Notes: generated by a model from the sequence alone, not told the origin. Positions 9,529 to 22,002 are shown, counted from the first letter of the stretch. The stretch is DNA of 64,000 nucleotides from Aurifilum marmelostoma (GCA_027559495.1 JAMXSV010000016.1:868001-932000); one strand, 5' to 3'. Numbers and translations: made by a program.

Positions 9529-11625
9529 CTAATCCAGCAGGCCCAACAGCATTCCCTCATAAGCAGGATCCCACGGTCCCTGCAGCGCTTCGGAAGGAGA
9601 TGCAGCACCCTCCTCCGCCTGTGCAGGCTGCGCGGCATTCTCGTTCGGTGTCTGCAGGTCACCAGAGCCTGGGGCTTCGGCCGTGCCCTGCTGAGAAGCA
9701 CTCTGCTCTTCCTCGGAGTCGCTTGAGTAATCCTGTTCGGGAACGGGTTCGGCCTCCTGTGCGTCAGCTAGCCACTGGCGGATACCACTGAGGCTGTTCT
9801 CGGGAGACTGGAGCTCGGGGCCCTGCTGGTTGGCGTACGGCGGTTGCTGGATATCCTGAGAGGATCCAGGTGGAGCGATAAGCTCGGGCTGGCTGATTGT
9901 TACTGCAGGGCCTTGGTGCTGGGGGTTGTTGATGCCAGTCGCAGGAGGCGGCTGGAACGAGGGGCCAGGGAAGCCTTGTTGGAATGGCTGCTGCGTATAG
10001 GGATAGAACTCAGGCTGAGGCTGGTACGTTGCAGCTGCATCGGTCCATTGCGACTGGCCATTTTGGACGCCCTGAGGCAGAAAGGTTCCCGAGGCTGCAG
10101 GGTAGATGTTGCCACCCGGGCCCCCGAAGGTCTGACTCTGAGGCTGATATGTGCCCTGATTCAGTGTGCCGGCTTGTCCTAGGTTCTGGAAGTGCAAGTG
10201 TGTCGCCTGTCCCATCTGCTGAGGCGTAGCATTCAGCATCGCTAGCTGGTTGTGAATGTTCCCTCCCAACTGATTCTGGGGCTGATAAACGAACTGATTG
10301 TCGAACTGATTGTTGCCGTATTGCATGTGGGGCGCCATTGTCTGACCAGGTGCAGGCCAAGACGGGTTGGGAGGCTGGTGAAGGGCTGGATTCATCTGCG
10401 TACTGGGGTTGACTTGAGGCTGAGCTGGGGCGAAAGTGCCAGAGACGTTACCCCCCATAGCCTGTTGCAACGGCAGAAGGGGAGTGTTCGCGAGATTGCT
10501 AGATGGAGCCATCTCTGTGTGACTGCCTGCCGGCGCCACTTTAACGGGAGCCCGATCTTTCTTCGCTCGCTTTCTAGGTCTGCGGTCGACCTCATCGGAC
10601 TCGACAGGGAGGGCCGCCTCGTCTTGCGACGTTGAGAAGCTTTGACCAGTGGCAGGGTCAGCCTGAGAGCCGCCGCCACCACCACCACCACCACCACCAG
10701 AGCCAGCCTGCTGCTTCTGCTCAGCTCCCATGTGGTGTTTGGCAAAATCAAGATTCACCTTGCGCTTTGCGTTGGAGACCTTGTTCGACTTCTTGCGCAT
10801 CATCTCGGCATGGGGGTTGAGGGCCAGCCGCTTGGCGAAAACATAATCAAACAGGCTGGACACGGCAGTCTTGCTGTTGTGGAGGACTTTCTTGACCTGC
10901 TCAAACCGCTCGTGGAACGTGTCGTACATCTCCAGCTCCCAGTCTCTTCCCCAGCGGGGCATCGACAGCTTGCCGCGGTGGGCATCCCTGGTCTCGAGGA
11001 GGACGGACCAGGCCATGAGGTTGATCTCGATGGGGCTGAGCTTCTGGATGCGCGCGACGGGGGTTCTGGCCGTGTGGTCTTCGCAGTCGAGGTTTATCAT
11101 GGCCTCCACGAGCTGCTTGATGAGTAGTCGTTGGGCTTCGGGGTCCTTGGGGAAGTCATCTTCGGGCCTGTTCTCGGCGGTGTTGTCCTTGTCACACAGG
11201 GACAAGTATGCGTCCATCTTGATGCGGAAGTCTTCTTCGTTGTAGATGTAGTACTTGGTCGTATCCTGTAGCCCTTCGAATGGCTGTTTCAGGAATTCCT
11301 TGATCTGGTCGATCAAGGGAGTTTGAGGCCAAGAGTCGGATGTCGTTTCGGGCCGCGGTGCCACAGGGATGCCTGCCATCGTCGAGGGCTCTGGTCGGTC
11401 CTGGCTGTCGCCTGTAGGCGCGCCGGGTCCTCCTTGCTGCTGCGCAGAGGCCGATGGCACCGAGATGTCTGGGTCTGGCGCACTCATATTGGAGGATTCC
11501 GTTGCACGAGGCACCTGTGGTGGTGGCAGTGGCTGTTCTTGGTTGAGGACTGAGGATAGGGCTTGGGTTGCTGCTTGAGCACGGCGAAAGGCTGATGAGA
11601 CTGGGAAGTCTTCCTCAGCGTCCAT
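9529..11625 (-). CDS. Gln/Pro-rich fungal protein of unknown function, probably nuclear
   Basis: Intronless, 698 aa from the ATG at 11623-11625; the open frame continues 18 codons upstream but has no ATG. A low-complexity N-terminal third (Pro, Ser, Gln) is followed by a folded, conserved-looking segment of about 200 residues (roughly 115-310) with alternating charged and aromatic residues, for example PLIDQIKEFLKQPFEGLQD and SMPRWGRDWELEMYDTFHER, ending in a basic stretch MMRKKSNKVSNAKRKVN. Then comes a glycine run (a CCN-repeat at 10671-10699 on the plus strand), a nuclear-localisation-like cluster RRPRKRAKKDR near residue 375, and a long Gln/Asn/Pro-rich tail typical of transcription co-regulators. 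I recognise no family. Confidence 0.75.
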   Translation of the reverse strand: MDAEEDFPVSSAFRRAQAATQALSSVLNQEQPLPPPQVPRATESSNMSAPDPDISVPSASAQQQGGPGAPTGDSQDRPEPSTMAGIPVAPRPETTSDSWPQTPLIDQIKEFLKQPFEGLQDTTKYYIYNEEDFRIKMDAYLSLCDKDNTAENRPEDDFPKDPEAQRLLIKQLVEAMINLDCEDHTARTPVARIQKLSPIEINLMAWSVLLETRDAHRGKLSMPRWGRDWELEMYDTFHERFEQVKKVLHNSKTAVSSLFDYVFAKRLALNPHAEMMRKKSNKVSNAKRKVNLDFAKHHMGAEQKQQAGSGGGGGGGGGGSQADPATGQSFSTSQDEAALPVESDEVDRRPRKRAKKDRAPVKVAPAGSHTEMAPSSNLANTPLLPLQQAMGGNVSGTFAPAQPQVNPSTQMNPALHQPPNPSWPAPGQTMAPHMQYGNNQFDNQFVYQPQNQLGGNIHNQLAMLNATPQQMGQATHLHFQNLGQAGTLNQGTYQPQSQTFGGPGGNIYPAASGTFLPQGVQNGQSQWTDAAATYQPQPEFYPYTQQPFQQGFPGPSFQPPPATGINNPQHQGPAVTISQPELIAPPGSSQDIQQPPYANQQGPELQSPENSLSGIRQWLADAQEAEPVPEQDYSSDSEEEQSASQQGTAEAPGSGDLQTPNENAAQPAQAEEGAASPSEALQGPWDPAYEGMLLGLLD

Positions 11626-12891
11626 GAGAGAGTGGTTACAGCTTGGCTGGTCTTCATCCAAGCCAAGATGTGGGTTCAAGGATACTCATAGTCAATCAAG
11701 GTGAAAAGGATCTCGTAAACTGAAGCCTGAGCGGTAGTTTTATATAGCAAATGTCCCAGTAAACCACCATGGCCATCGAGGAAGCGCCTGTGAATGGTCT
11801 ACGATGGGAACAATAGGCAAGCTACGTCAGCGTGCTGCAATCTAGTTTACCGATGCCATTTACTCTGTTGTGAATCATCCATCTTGATGCTGCACTTACT
11901 GTTGACAAGCTGAGGATCCTAAATTCCATTTACTGTTACCATTTACTATTAAGGGACTGGGATACTAGCTCAGGTATTGCCCCATATTTACCTATTTACT
12001 TTACAAGCTGATTGTAGGCAAGCTGATGTGACCTAGGCACGCGTGGAGCTTCATTGAGAAAGTAAATGTTGTGGACTGCGCTCCATCAGTGCGATATCAG
12101 GTCATTAGGAAGTTATTCATTTTCCACCTACTTAGCTAAAGAACTAGTCAGGGCTACTATCTCGTTGCAGATTACCTATGCCTTGAGAAAGAACAAAGCG
12201 GTGATACTTTTAATAATCTTGAACAAGAATGGGTTTCAGTACAGACCTTAGCAAGTAGGCACACAAATGTTCTGATGTTTCATATCACCATGTTAGGTAA
12301 CAGGTAGAGTATAAGTAGTATATATGATTACTCATTGCTGGAATGTGGGTTGGCTATCTGTCTAGTCCACACTTCAATATGCAGAGCACTTTAAGCTATA
12401 TTCTGTGCGGAGGGCTCACTTTGGTTGGCTAGTGGATCGTGGATATATAACTCCAGAGCCACCTGACCCTAGTGAGGGGAGCTGACCAGTCAGTAAGAAA
12501 CAGTTCTCCAGTAACCACTTCGAGTAATTATAGTCTAGTCCTCGGCTTTTACGAAGGCTAGAGGGTACCAAGATGGACCAGTGGTCTTAGATTCAATGAG
12601 GACAAAGACAAGTCAGTAGGTTTGCTTCAGGGATAGATGTGTATTTCAAACAATTGAACAAGATCTCTGTTCCCCTACAGACTGCCTCACAATGGGCATT
12701 TGTCTTAACGCCTAGGCAATGCTGTGTGGTCTGGAACCGAACCATAAACGCCGCCGTCGTGACGAGACCTCTCTCGTCACCCAATGCATCCATCCCCTTT
12801 GACTGTGCTCGTACGGGATTCCCAGCAGGCACAATTGTCTCTCACCACCCATATTTATCCCCCATGTGCAATGAAGTCTGTCTCCTCCTCA
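11626..12891. other. AT-rich gene-free stretch
   Basis: About 1.3 kb without a credible ORF. From about 11870 to 12580 it is clearly AT-richer than its neighbours and contains repeated CATTTACT-like words (near 11856, 11925, 11938, 11990 and inverted near 12060). It resembles a decayed repeat but has no recognisable transposase or terminal repeats. Confidence 0.45.
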
Positions 12892-13384
12892 CTATTGCCT
12901 TTGCTGGGTCTCGTATATCGCCATGGCGTTCTGCAGGTCCTCCAGGCTAGACTTCTCCCCATATGCGTCCATCAGCATCGCCTCGCTCCTTCGCCTCTCG
13001 GCCTGCTGCCTCTCGAAGTCGGCCGTTCGTGCAGAGTACTTCTCGATTTGTCTACGCCTGTAGGCCGAGACCCCATACCCTGCAAACACGCACATTAATT
13101 CCTGTAACAAAACGTGTTATTTCTTCTTTTGTTCTGGTACCGGTGTGGGGACGAACCTATGCTAACCAGTGCGAATATTGTCGGTACCCTAGCGACAAAG
13201 ATAAAATGTCAGCTTGCCGCCTCAACCGCACACCTTTTTCTTGGCTCTGCTCTTTGACGTACCATCTAACGCTTCCCAGGCCCCTACGAGCTGAGAATGC
13301 CGGCGAAGACATGGGAGGAATGGGTGGGTAGACTCTGGTTGTTGTGGTGATCATGCGCTTTGCGCCCGTGCTCATCATCATCAT
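12892..13384 (-). CDS. Small mitochondrial-type single-pass membrane protein
   Basis: Three exons on the minus strand, 13263-13384, 13157-13188 (only 32 nt) and 12892-13079, give 113 aa; introns are GTACGT...GCTAG and GTTCGT...TGCAG. The N-terminal 40 residues are rich in Ser, Thr and Arg with no acidic residue (SAFSARRGLG-like), as in mitochondrial presequences. Exons 2 and 3 together build one hydrophobic helix (VPTIFALVSIGYGVSAY), followed by RRRQIEKYSARTADFE, a basic then mixed-charge helical tail. This plan is common among inner-membrane accessory proteins, but I do not recognise the family. Four ATGs in a row (13373-13384) make the exact start ambiguous. Confidence 0.7.
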
Positions 13385-15176
13385 GGTTGCTGCGTTGTTC
13401 AATCTGTGTGATGACTTGTTCGAGGTGTATAGGCGGATCAAAAGTGGGACTGAATTTGGTGTGTTGTACACGGTACTTTGGCGTGCGGACACAGAAGTAT
13501 TGTCTCGAGATGTGGAGGTTGGTCTTCTTGTTTTCGTTGTAGGTGTGAAACGAAGCTGCTCTGTGAAGTGCGTATGCCTTGGGTCGGGACAGCAGAGGGA
13601 GATCCAGGCCCTTTTAAGAACCAAGATGAGGTTTAGCGACGAAAACAACGAGGGTCAGAAGGTTCCGTATGGTCGAATGATGTGGTGTTGATCCTGGAGC
13701 GACAGGTACTTCGCAGTCAGGCCATCGGAGCCAGGGATCAGCCGCCATCGACGCAGCAGTGGGCCGATTCTGCTGCAGGGCCACGGGCGGGTTCCGGGCT
13801 TGGGACTCCGGACACACCCGCAGCACTACTGTAGAGTCCTCCCTCGCCTCTTCGCTGCGGCCCGGGAATAAAATATGTCATGCATAACACAGCCCAGAGC
13901 GAGATCTCCACCTTGCCAGCGCGTCTTCGGCTATTCATTCAGATGCGTTATCTTTTGTGACCAAGGCATTCGAATTGCAAAAAAAAGAAAGAGAGCATGA
14001 CGGTCACATCTTTGGTATGCGGCGAGTACAAGCTGCCGCTGAATGCAATCTTGACACCTCGTCGGGCAGGTTACAGAGTGCTATGTAATATGAGTTCTCG
14101 AGGCGGCCGTCAGTTTTGTGACCGACAGACCTGCCGCGTGATTGCGTGGCTGGCTTTGACCTTGGTAATTGTATCGAAAAGGGGGCAACACCTACCGTAG
14201 TGGCGGACGATGGAGAAACCTTTACATGAGATTCTCGATCGATGAGTGGATCACATCAATGCTGAGCAGCAATGTTGTATGTAACCTTCTGATAAGGCAA
14301 ATCGTCCAGGCGGAGAGGGTCTACCTGCTTTGTCGCCGCGAATTACGAGGCTGTATTTATTGGTAGATGACGTTGATGAGGGGCCGCCCTACCTTTTGCA
14401 GTATCGAAGTCATCCTCGACGTCTACACAAGTGAAATAATTGTCATGTTTGAGCTGATTGTGGGCATTCTATCCACTGTCCTTTGTATTGTGGGCCCATA
14501 CTAATAGGTAGCCCAGGTCTGCTCATGCCATCTCCTTACAACTTGCTGAGTTGTGTTTCAAATGACGAGGCAACCTGAAATGGATTGTTCTCAGACAATT
14601 TATTGACAGGGAGCCTACTGTAGGTTGTAAGTTGGCAGTAGGCAAAAGATGGTCCAGTTCAAAGCCTGGACATCCTAATCTTGATACAAATACAATCCCA
14701 AGTCTGGCGATGTCTAGCTTCCTCACACCTCTAGTAAGAAGTCAATTCTATATTCCAAGAAAGAGTAGCTGACAGTGCTTTATCTCTAGCAAGGTTATTG
14801 TGACGATGGGTGCTAAGAACAGCGTAAAGTAGCTTCCAGAGTTGTGATTCAGAAGGTTCTGACTTCAGAAAGATTGATATAAGATGTACTTAGAGATATA
14901 CTTGGCTACACAACATGATGGCTTCCAGACAATGCACTAGAGGGGAGAAAACAACAATAGCTGGACTTGTATCCACACAATAGCAATCCATCTAATCAGG
15001 TCGCACTCGCCGAGGACGGGTCAGTTGAGGTGGGCATGGGGATTGAGAGTACACATATCCCAATGGCTATATCAGTGCCAGGCTCACAAATAACAAAGAT
15101 TAGATATATCAAGAACCAGCCATACAAGCCTGTGAATAATTACCATCCCATACTTGGCCCTGCAGACACTCCGCCA
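13385..15176. other. Intergenic, partly AT-rich, no gene recognised
   Basis: About 1.8 kb. The left part is the promoter of the small membrane-protein gene. From about 14260 to 15000 the sequence is AT-rich, with only short ORFs, and looks like decayed repeat DNA. The right end is the 3' flank of the GFA gene. Confidence 0.45.
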
Positions 15177-15776
15177 TCAGACAGAATACTCAGGCCGCCG
15201 ATTCCTGCAATCCACGTCTTTGATGATCAAATTGTCAATATCCAGCTCAGTAATCATCCGTACCTAGCGAGCACAATTGTCAGCTTAAATCAAGTACAGC
15301 GCACCCCCCCTGGGGCAGAGAAGAGAAAGACTTGAAGCAACCAAGAGGCAGAAAACAAGATATCCACTTACGTTCATCCCCACGATACAGGGAACCGTCC
15401 GCCCCTCCGCCTCCGCAGCAACCACAAACTCCCGCGGCGGAGTCTCAACCACAAAGAACATGCTGCTACCACACTGCCGACAAAACTTATGCGACAACAT
15501 CTTCTGACCAAAGTAGTAAGACCCGATGACGCCGCTACCGCTGCCACCTTTTCCATCCTCCTGCGCCTCCAAGCTGCCCTCCTCGAGTCGAACGTTCTCC
15601 AGGGTCGGATACACGAGCAGATAGCCGTTTCGCTGGCAGATGGAGCAGTTGCACTGGACCGCAGGGTACTCGGCCAGCGGCGGCGAGATGGTGAAGGTCC
15701 AGCGTATGGCGCCGCAGTGACAGCTGGCTCGGTGCTCCGAGGACTCGCCTGTCGGTGGTGGGAAAGGAGCGCTCAT
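15177..15776 (-). CDS. GFA/CENP-V-type zinc protein (glutathione-dependent formaldehyde-activating family)
   Basis: Two exons, 15372-15776 and 15177-15263, joined over a 108-nt phase-0 intron (GTAAGT...GCTAG), give 163 aa. The family's zinc ligands are all visible: ASCHCGAIRW near residue 18, CNCSICQRNG near residue 40, and KFCRQCGSSMFF near residue 95. The second exon supplies the usual C-terminal VRMITELDIDNLIIKDVDC strand. Bacterial relatives bind glutathione adducts of formaldehyde; in fungi such proteins form large families with unproven substrates. Length is normal for the family. The start ATG is at 15774-15776; the open frame continues upstream without another ATG close by. Confidence 0.85.
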
Positions 15777-16432
15777 TTTTCTCTCTTGTGGATGAATATG
15801 ACGCGGGTGAAAGAAGGAAGATGGGAATAATATGGCGAGAACAGTTCCTTGACGAGGAAGCTTCGAGATAAGTAGTAGTTGTAGGTAGTTCCAAGCCTTG
15901 CGGCTGAGATGCAATGATGATGACAAGTGTCCTGATATAATAATGACAAGTGTCCGAAATGTTGCCGAGAGGTCTCACCCTTTTGTGTGACTAATGACTT
16001 GCCTTGTATCAAGAGTCACTGCATCATGACGGGGACTTTGTATCACAGAGGTGTCAGAGATGATAGGCTGCATGCACAGCAGGTCAGAGGCTGGCAAAGT
16101 AGGGTTCACGTCGGGCTGCCTGCAAGCCACAATGGTGGCCGTATAAGCAAGACAACATGACCCAGACATATCTTGGCACCATCACTCAACAATTTAATTG
16201 GCATAGAGCTCGGAGTGCGCCAGGGAAACACATGCAATTACTCCGATTGATGCATTCGTTGAGATCGTGAGGTATCCTAGACACAAGAGTTATACATATA
16301 TCCCGCACTCTCCGTATACCCAATGATAATGATAAGACAAAGCGCAGAATAACAGTGCCCACCCAACAATGTAGGAGATCTAATAAGTCGCATCATCCAG
16401 TCCAAGCAGAGCCAACAGTGTTCAATGCCATC
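15777..16432. other. Intergenic
   Basis: 656 bases between the GFA start and the 3' end of the regulator gene; promoter of the first and 3' untranslated region of the second. Nothing else recognised. Confidence 0.5.
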
Positions 16433-19064
16433 TCACATCCCACCGCCCCCCATCATCTGAGAGATATCAACGTTTTCCCACTTCACCTCAGGCGAGTGCT
16501 GTGCTCCATTCGACAAGTGCTGTTGGTGCATCGGAGGCGGCCCTTGATGCAGCGGGATGCTCGCATGCATCGGTGATCCAGTCATCTGAATGGGCGACTG
16601 CTGAGGGCGCATACCCATCTGGGTCTGAATGGGAGACTGCTGTGGACGCATATTCAGATGAGACTGGATGGGCGATTGCTGCGCGCGAATGTTCATCTGG
16701 TACTGCCCAGGATGCATCTGGTGTGGTATCTGCGGCCCACTCATGGGTATGGCCATCTGTCCAGGTATGTACGCCGGCATCGTGACCGGGATGTGCGCAT
16801 GTTGTGGCGTGGTGTTTGACAGCTGGTGGCGGTGCTGCATGTGCATCTGTGGCTGCCGCTGCATGTGCTGCGGGGGCGTGGGTACGTACTGGATGCCCTG
16901 CTGCTGTTTCCTCTTCAGCTCCTGGATGAGGTCCTCGCTCAGCTTGTCGAAGCTCGTCGCCAGGCTCTCGGCGTCTGTCCACCTCTCGCCGTACTTCTTG
17001 AGGGTGTGCTTGACCCCCTCCAGGCACCGGAGGCTCCTCGACAGGTTATCCTCGTTGCTCGTCCTCGCAGGCAGCGGGGGTGGTGGCGCCTTGCCTGGTA
17101 TCGCCATGGGCAGTGGAACGGAGGCACCCGCAAGTATGGCGTCTCCAGAGTCGCGGAGGACAGCCATGAATTGGCTGCCCATGAAGAACACCCTCAGCGC
17201 ATCGTGGTACGTGTAAAAGGCCGGGTTCGGGTCAGGACCACCGTGGGCCAAGCCGTAGATATGGTCTAGGTAGGAGATGGCGTACTCGAAAATCAGTGCG
17301 CGTCCGTAGGCGGTCATGACTGGCGCGCGGGCGCTAGGCGCGAGACAGTAGACGTAGCTGTACTTGAGCTCGAGATCGAACAGTTCGCGGATGCCAATGG
17401 GCAAGGTTTCGGGTAGGGATTCGTCCCATTCGCGCATGTCTTGGCACACCTGCCAGATGAACAGTGTGGCATCGCCGTCAACGCCATCGATCGGTTGGTT
17501 GGGGTCTGATTGGATGAGGGTCTGGTACCAATGCGACTGGATCCGCCGCAGCTGGAACAGGAGGATCGCAGGGTCATGGGACTGCGGCCCAGTAATGGTA
17601 CCTGAGACAGAGGCTATCCGGCCAATGCCGGACATGGCTGGGAACTCGACGTGGATCGAGTCGTCGCTGAATGAAAACGCACGCGCATGAACCATGCTGA
17701 TCGCCCTGTCGTTTTTGAGTTTGAACGTTAGCAGCGAGGAACATGGCATTAGACAAGGGTGTCAAGCCTACCTGTCAAGAGCATAGACGCAGTAGAAGGT
17801 CTTGCGCCGCATATCGAGGGTCGCCCTATCAGCCTGTGACTGACTCGGCGGGTCCTGGTGAAAGCCCAGGTCTACGACTGCGCGGCAGGTGAACCCGATC
17901 AGGTGCCAGCTGTCGAAATGCGCTGGATCCAACATTGCGAACTGAGTGAACAAGGCCAGGGACTGGATCTGTGTGACGTAGCCAGGCTGCAGAGCCCGGT
18001 CCGCAAATTGTAAAGCGTGCGAGATGAATTCAACACCGTCCTTGTAGTAATCATCCTTGTTGCTGCGGGACTGGGCCATAGAGCCTATCGCTAGGACCAT
18101 ATACACAAGCCACTTGCCTGCGCTGGCGACGTGACGGTCCTGCTGGTACATGTCGTCCAGTGCGGTCATCAGGACTGTCTCCGAGAAGAGAGGGAAGAGC
18201 GTGTAGATGCTGGCCATGTAATACTGGATGATGGCCTGCGCCGTCTGTCGTGCGGGCATCTCCGAGGATCGAGGTTCCGGGAGGGGGTCGTTTGTCACTG
18301 CAGCCAAGACAAGCCGAGCAAACGTCATGTTGCTGACGGTTGGTTCAAAGTCGCGCGTGGTGGCGTTGACAGACCTTGTGTGGTGTGGTCAGTGTGTTGC
18401 GTCGCATGAATTCAAGACAAAGGGGTCGAGGCTCACAGGAATCCAAAGTCTGAGATGAGCGTGTTCACATCAGAGTTCTCTCTCTTCCGTTCAGCCTTGC
18501 GGTGGATGGCGGCTCGTATATTCGCAAGCGAGTCCTTGCGATCTGATGTGTGTTCTCGAGACGGCGGCCCATCGTGCTCATAATTAGCAACCGAAGCCTT
18601 CCGAGAGCGGGCAAAGTCCAGCCTCCTCTCCAGCTTCTCTATCCTCAACTCCAGGGCGGCGACGTAGCTACGCACGGTTAGTCCCGAACATGGTACAGGG
18701 CGAGCCGAACAAAACGCCGGGTCGGGTCTGAATGATGCCTCACCTCCTCTCCTTGCCACGAGCGAACTGGTCATTAGCAGCGGAGCACTCATTCTCACGG
18801 CCAGCCTTCTCACAGGCCGTGCAGGCAGGGAGCTTTCCATCGCACTGCGTTCTCACATTAGCATACATGCGCAGACGTGTTGGGCACGAGAGAAAAGTGA
18901 TCAGTCACCTTCACCTTGGCAGCTCGACCTGAGTGGGCAAACGTTAGCGATGCGACAACAAAGGGCACTGGGGGTGGCGCGTAGAGTTCCTTACATCTCG
19001 AGCAGGCCGATACAGGCCTCGAAACCCGTAACAATGGGTTGTCGGAGAAGCTCGACCTCGGCAT
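16433..19064 (-). CDS. Zn2Cys6 transcription factor with fungal_trans domain
   Basis: Six exons (18995-19064, 18909-18928, 18744-18844, 18437-18667, 17772-18374, 16433-17705) give 765 aa; all junctions keep frame. The second exon is only 20 nt. The zinc cluster ACSRCRAAKVKCDGKLPAC...ENEC (Cx2Cx6Cx6Cx2Cx8C, residues 20-50) is spread over three exons and followed by a coiled coil (YVAALELRIEKLERRL), the usual dimerisation element. The fungal_trans middle domain runs from about residue 150 to 500 (YYMASIYTLFPLFSE, HLIGFTCRAVVDLGFHQDP, RRKTFYCVYALDR). The C-terminus is Gln/Met/Pro-rich with three to four copies of an RPQQSPIQ-type motif (16580-16690). Acts in the nucleus as a DNA-binding regulator; targets unknown. 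Head-to-head with a second Zn2Cys6 gene 2.9 kb away. Confidence 0.92.
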
Positions 19065-19903
19065 GTTGTCTTCTATCGTCCTGGGATGCTAGCGGCGGTA
19101 GGGGCGCTATGTGATTGGGAGGGGGAAAGGCGGACCGTGGTTCGCCTTGGAGGAGTGCAGGTCAAGTTGCGGAGAGACGCAACATGTCCAACCGGTGGAG
19201 TGCAGTAGTAAGTGTATGTCTAGAGCAAGCCAAGTGAAGGATGGCAAACTTTCTCGGCGATGAGAGAGAAGTGTCTTGGCACGGCGCGGCACGGCGCAGG
19301 GACGATCTCTGGCAAGCACTCTCAGCTGTGTGATCAGAGAAGACAGCGAGAGGCTGTCTAGTGCCACGTCGCAGTTGAGTTACGAGCAGGAAAGATGGTG
19401 GAGTGTGTCGACTTGCGCATCTGCAGTCGGGTGTCGTGGGGTTGCCGAGGGTCTCGGGGTTTTTATCGAGGAGGGGGACGATGGGGAGCCTTGCCGAAGA
19501 CATGCAGCGTCTGTGAAGACCTCGTGAGAGCAGCAAGAAGCAACGATGACAGCCCAGCGCCAGCCCAGCCCGAGCAATCACAGTTGAGACTGGCGCCCCC
19601 AAGCGTTGACCCAGGTGGGGGCGCGGGCGGGCGCATTTCATGGTGGTAGGTAGTACAGTAAGCAGGAGGTACCTGGGTACGTACTGCAGTTCCGCTGCGG
19701 TACCATGTACAGTGGGCACTCAGCGTATTTGTATTATGGGTCGCCCTGGAGTGGACAGCTCTTTCCTCCTTACAGGCTAGACCCGTCGCGGCTCAGCAGA
19801 CGGCCACAACTTGGCGTGCTTGGGCAGCCACGAGGTAAGGGATGGGGATCATCCGGAACCCCCCTGGCACCTCGCGACAAACCATAGTAATAGTACAGGC
19901 TTG

Positions 19904-19947
<44 letters not shown>

Positions 19948-22002
19948 CTGTTCCCTTTTCTTGCCCTTCGACCACAGCATACCACACCAAAAATTCCATG
20001 TCATCTTGGATCTAAAACATGACAACCTCAGGACAATCATCCACACAGTCAGCCATGCATATTTGTGCATGTGTGACTCAGCCACACCAACGATACCAAC
20101 GTCTTGTTCTACTGTATGTGATGATTTTACTGTCACGGTTCTTCAGAGATATTCGAAACCCGCGACAAAAGGAGCATAATAGCTGGGTATACACATGCCA
20201 AGAATAGTTCTCCCCAGGCATCTGGTACACAGTATCAACATATTCGGGAGTAGGGCTGAAGGAAATTAAGCTTATGTGCAAATCTGATCAGAGAAAATGC
20301 CCGACCTGAGAGGGTAAAGGTAGCATTGGATGGGGGTGCCTCCTCATCGCCCTGTTGAATTCTGACATCTCGCTAATCACTTATACACTGTATGTTTACG
20401 ACAATATTTCGGCTCCCCTAGGCTCTATATATCAAGTCGACCACGACATGAGGTGCGGGAGTGGCCCACCATATATTGTTGCGGTCGTGGCTCGCCTGCA
20501 CAGTATTTCTGGTCGAAATCATGGACACAACCGACTACCCTGAGCTCTACGTCATTTGGGCTATCTATAGATCAGCCCTCCTATCTTCCACGGGCCCCTA
20601 CCGTGGAGCATCGTTTTCGGAAGAGTGAGAAAGAGAGAAAAGAAAAAAAGGAAAGAAAAGAAAAGGGGTCCTAGCACACAAAGCAGTTGGTGATCCCGGC
20701 CTGGTCTTGAGGACTGCACGCGGGATCGGGGCTTGGATGACCTGCAGGTACTGTTTATTAAGGGACAGATTTGGGAATCTGAAAATTTTCCCCTCTCGTA
20801 GCCAGTGCCCAAATAGGGGGTGGAGCACCTGGAGGGAGGAAGGGTTGCTTCGTACTCCATACAGCAGATCATATGGCTGTGCTATGCACACTTGTGTGTT
20901 TGGGACAGGGGCAAGGTCTGCTTGTTTGACAAAGTTCGAGAAGCTCTTTCATGCATGCTGCTGAAAGGATCCCTGGCTCCCGAGATCTGCTGAAGACATT
21001 CTAGAAAAATTTAATTCTGGCACCTCAGAAGAGCTTCTTCCCAGGGCCTTGTCTCGTGTCAGGCCAAAGTTGAGTGCCGGAACCAGGTTCAGCTTGTCAG
21101 GGTGTCCCCACTGACCAGCCCGGGTTATGTCACCCAGCAGCCAGCTGCACTGCCAGCGCTGTGGTGCTGTGAGGGGCTGCTGAGTGGTACCACAGCCCAT
21201 CGTACAGCACTGCCCGGGGTGGATGTACCTATGAAGGGCAGGTGGGGCATACGAGAGAGGGGAGGGGAGAGGGGGGCCGGGCAGTGGGGTCTTTCCCTCC
21301 CTCTGAGCCTGACTCTCTCTGCTGTTCCCTACTCTTCTGCTCTTGTGTGTGAGATTGTGTGCTGCCATAGTGCATTGTAGTACTGCTATGGTATGTGTTA
21401 CTTGTGCAGACAGAGGGCTGTGTGTGTGTGTATGTGTGTGTGCTGGATCTCCACAGTAGAAGGGGCGCGCAACTGCAGGGTCGATCAACGGAACCCAGTG
21501 CCAGTGTTTCCCGTTGCTTGGTGTCAAACCGTGCTCTCTCCACTGTGGCTGCTAGCCATGCCAAGGCGTATTTTGACCTTCAACCTCATCAACTCTCGTT
21601 TCCGGGCCTAATATCTACATAGTGCATGCACCCTACTGCCTACCATAGCCCTCACGACGACAGCCTCGTTGTCCTCTGCAATCTACTTAGTACCATCGAG
21701 CACACTCTGATCACGTCCCTCGAGTCATCTGACAACATTCTTGTATCCAAAATTTCAATAGACCGCCAACAACGTCCGCTCTCATGCATACAGACACCCG
21801 CCGCCAACGACCTCTGTGTGCGCCCTTGAACACGGCACTTCATCGCGAGACGTAGACAGCAATCCAGCATCCGAAAGAAGAGGCTCGCAGGTCGTCGTCG
21901 TGGCATTTTTCGGCGGCGTGAGGATCGCTCTTCGACCATCGGCAGTATAAGAGAGAGAGAGAGTATCTTGGCAGGGTCGACAAGACCGAGGGCCAGCTAC
22001 AC
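19065..22002. promoter_or_regulatory. 2.9-kb divergent region between two Zn2Cys6 regulators
   Basis: Both regulator genes point outward, so this long space holds both promoters and leaders. Visible elements are a T-rich tract (19904-19947), a purine-rich stretch (20630-20668), a TG repeat (21419-21441) and a GA run (21951-21961) shortly before the second start. Several short ORFs with ATG occur in the last 500 bases and could act as uORFs. No gene recognised. Confidence 0.5.
19904..19947. repeat. T44 tract with one C
   Basis: Almost uninterrupted T run with a single C near 19915, in the shared regulator promoter region. Confidence 0.9.

Noticed and set aside
14967..15335. Plus-strand ORF of 122 codons
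   Set aside because: It overlaps the second exon and intron of the GFA gene on the other strand and shows no domain.
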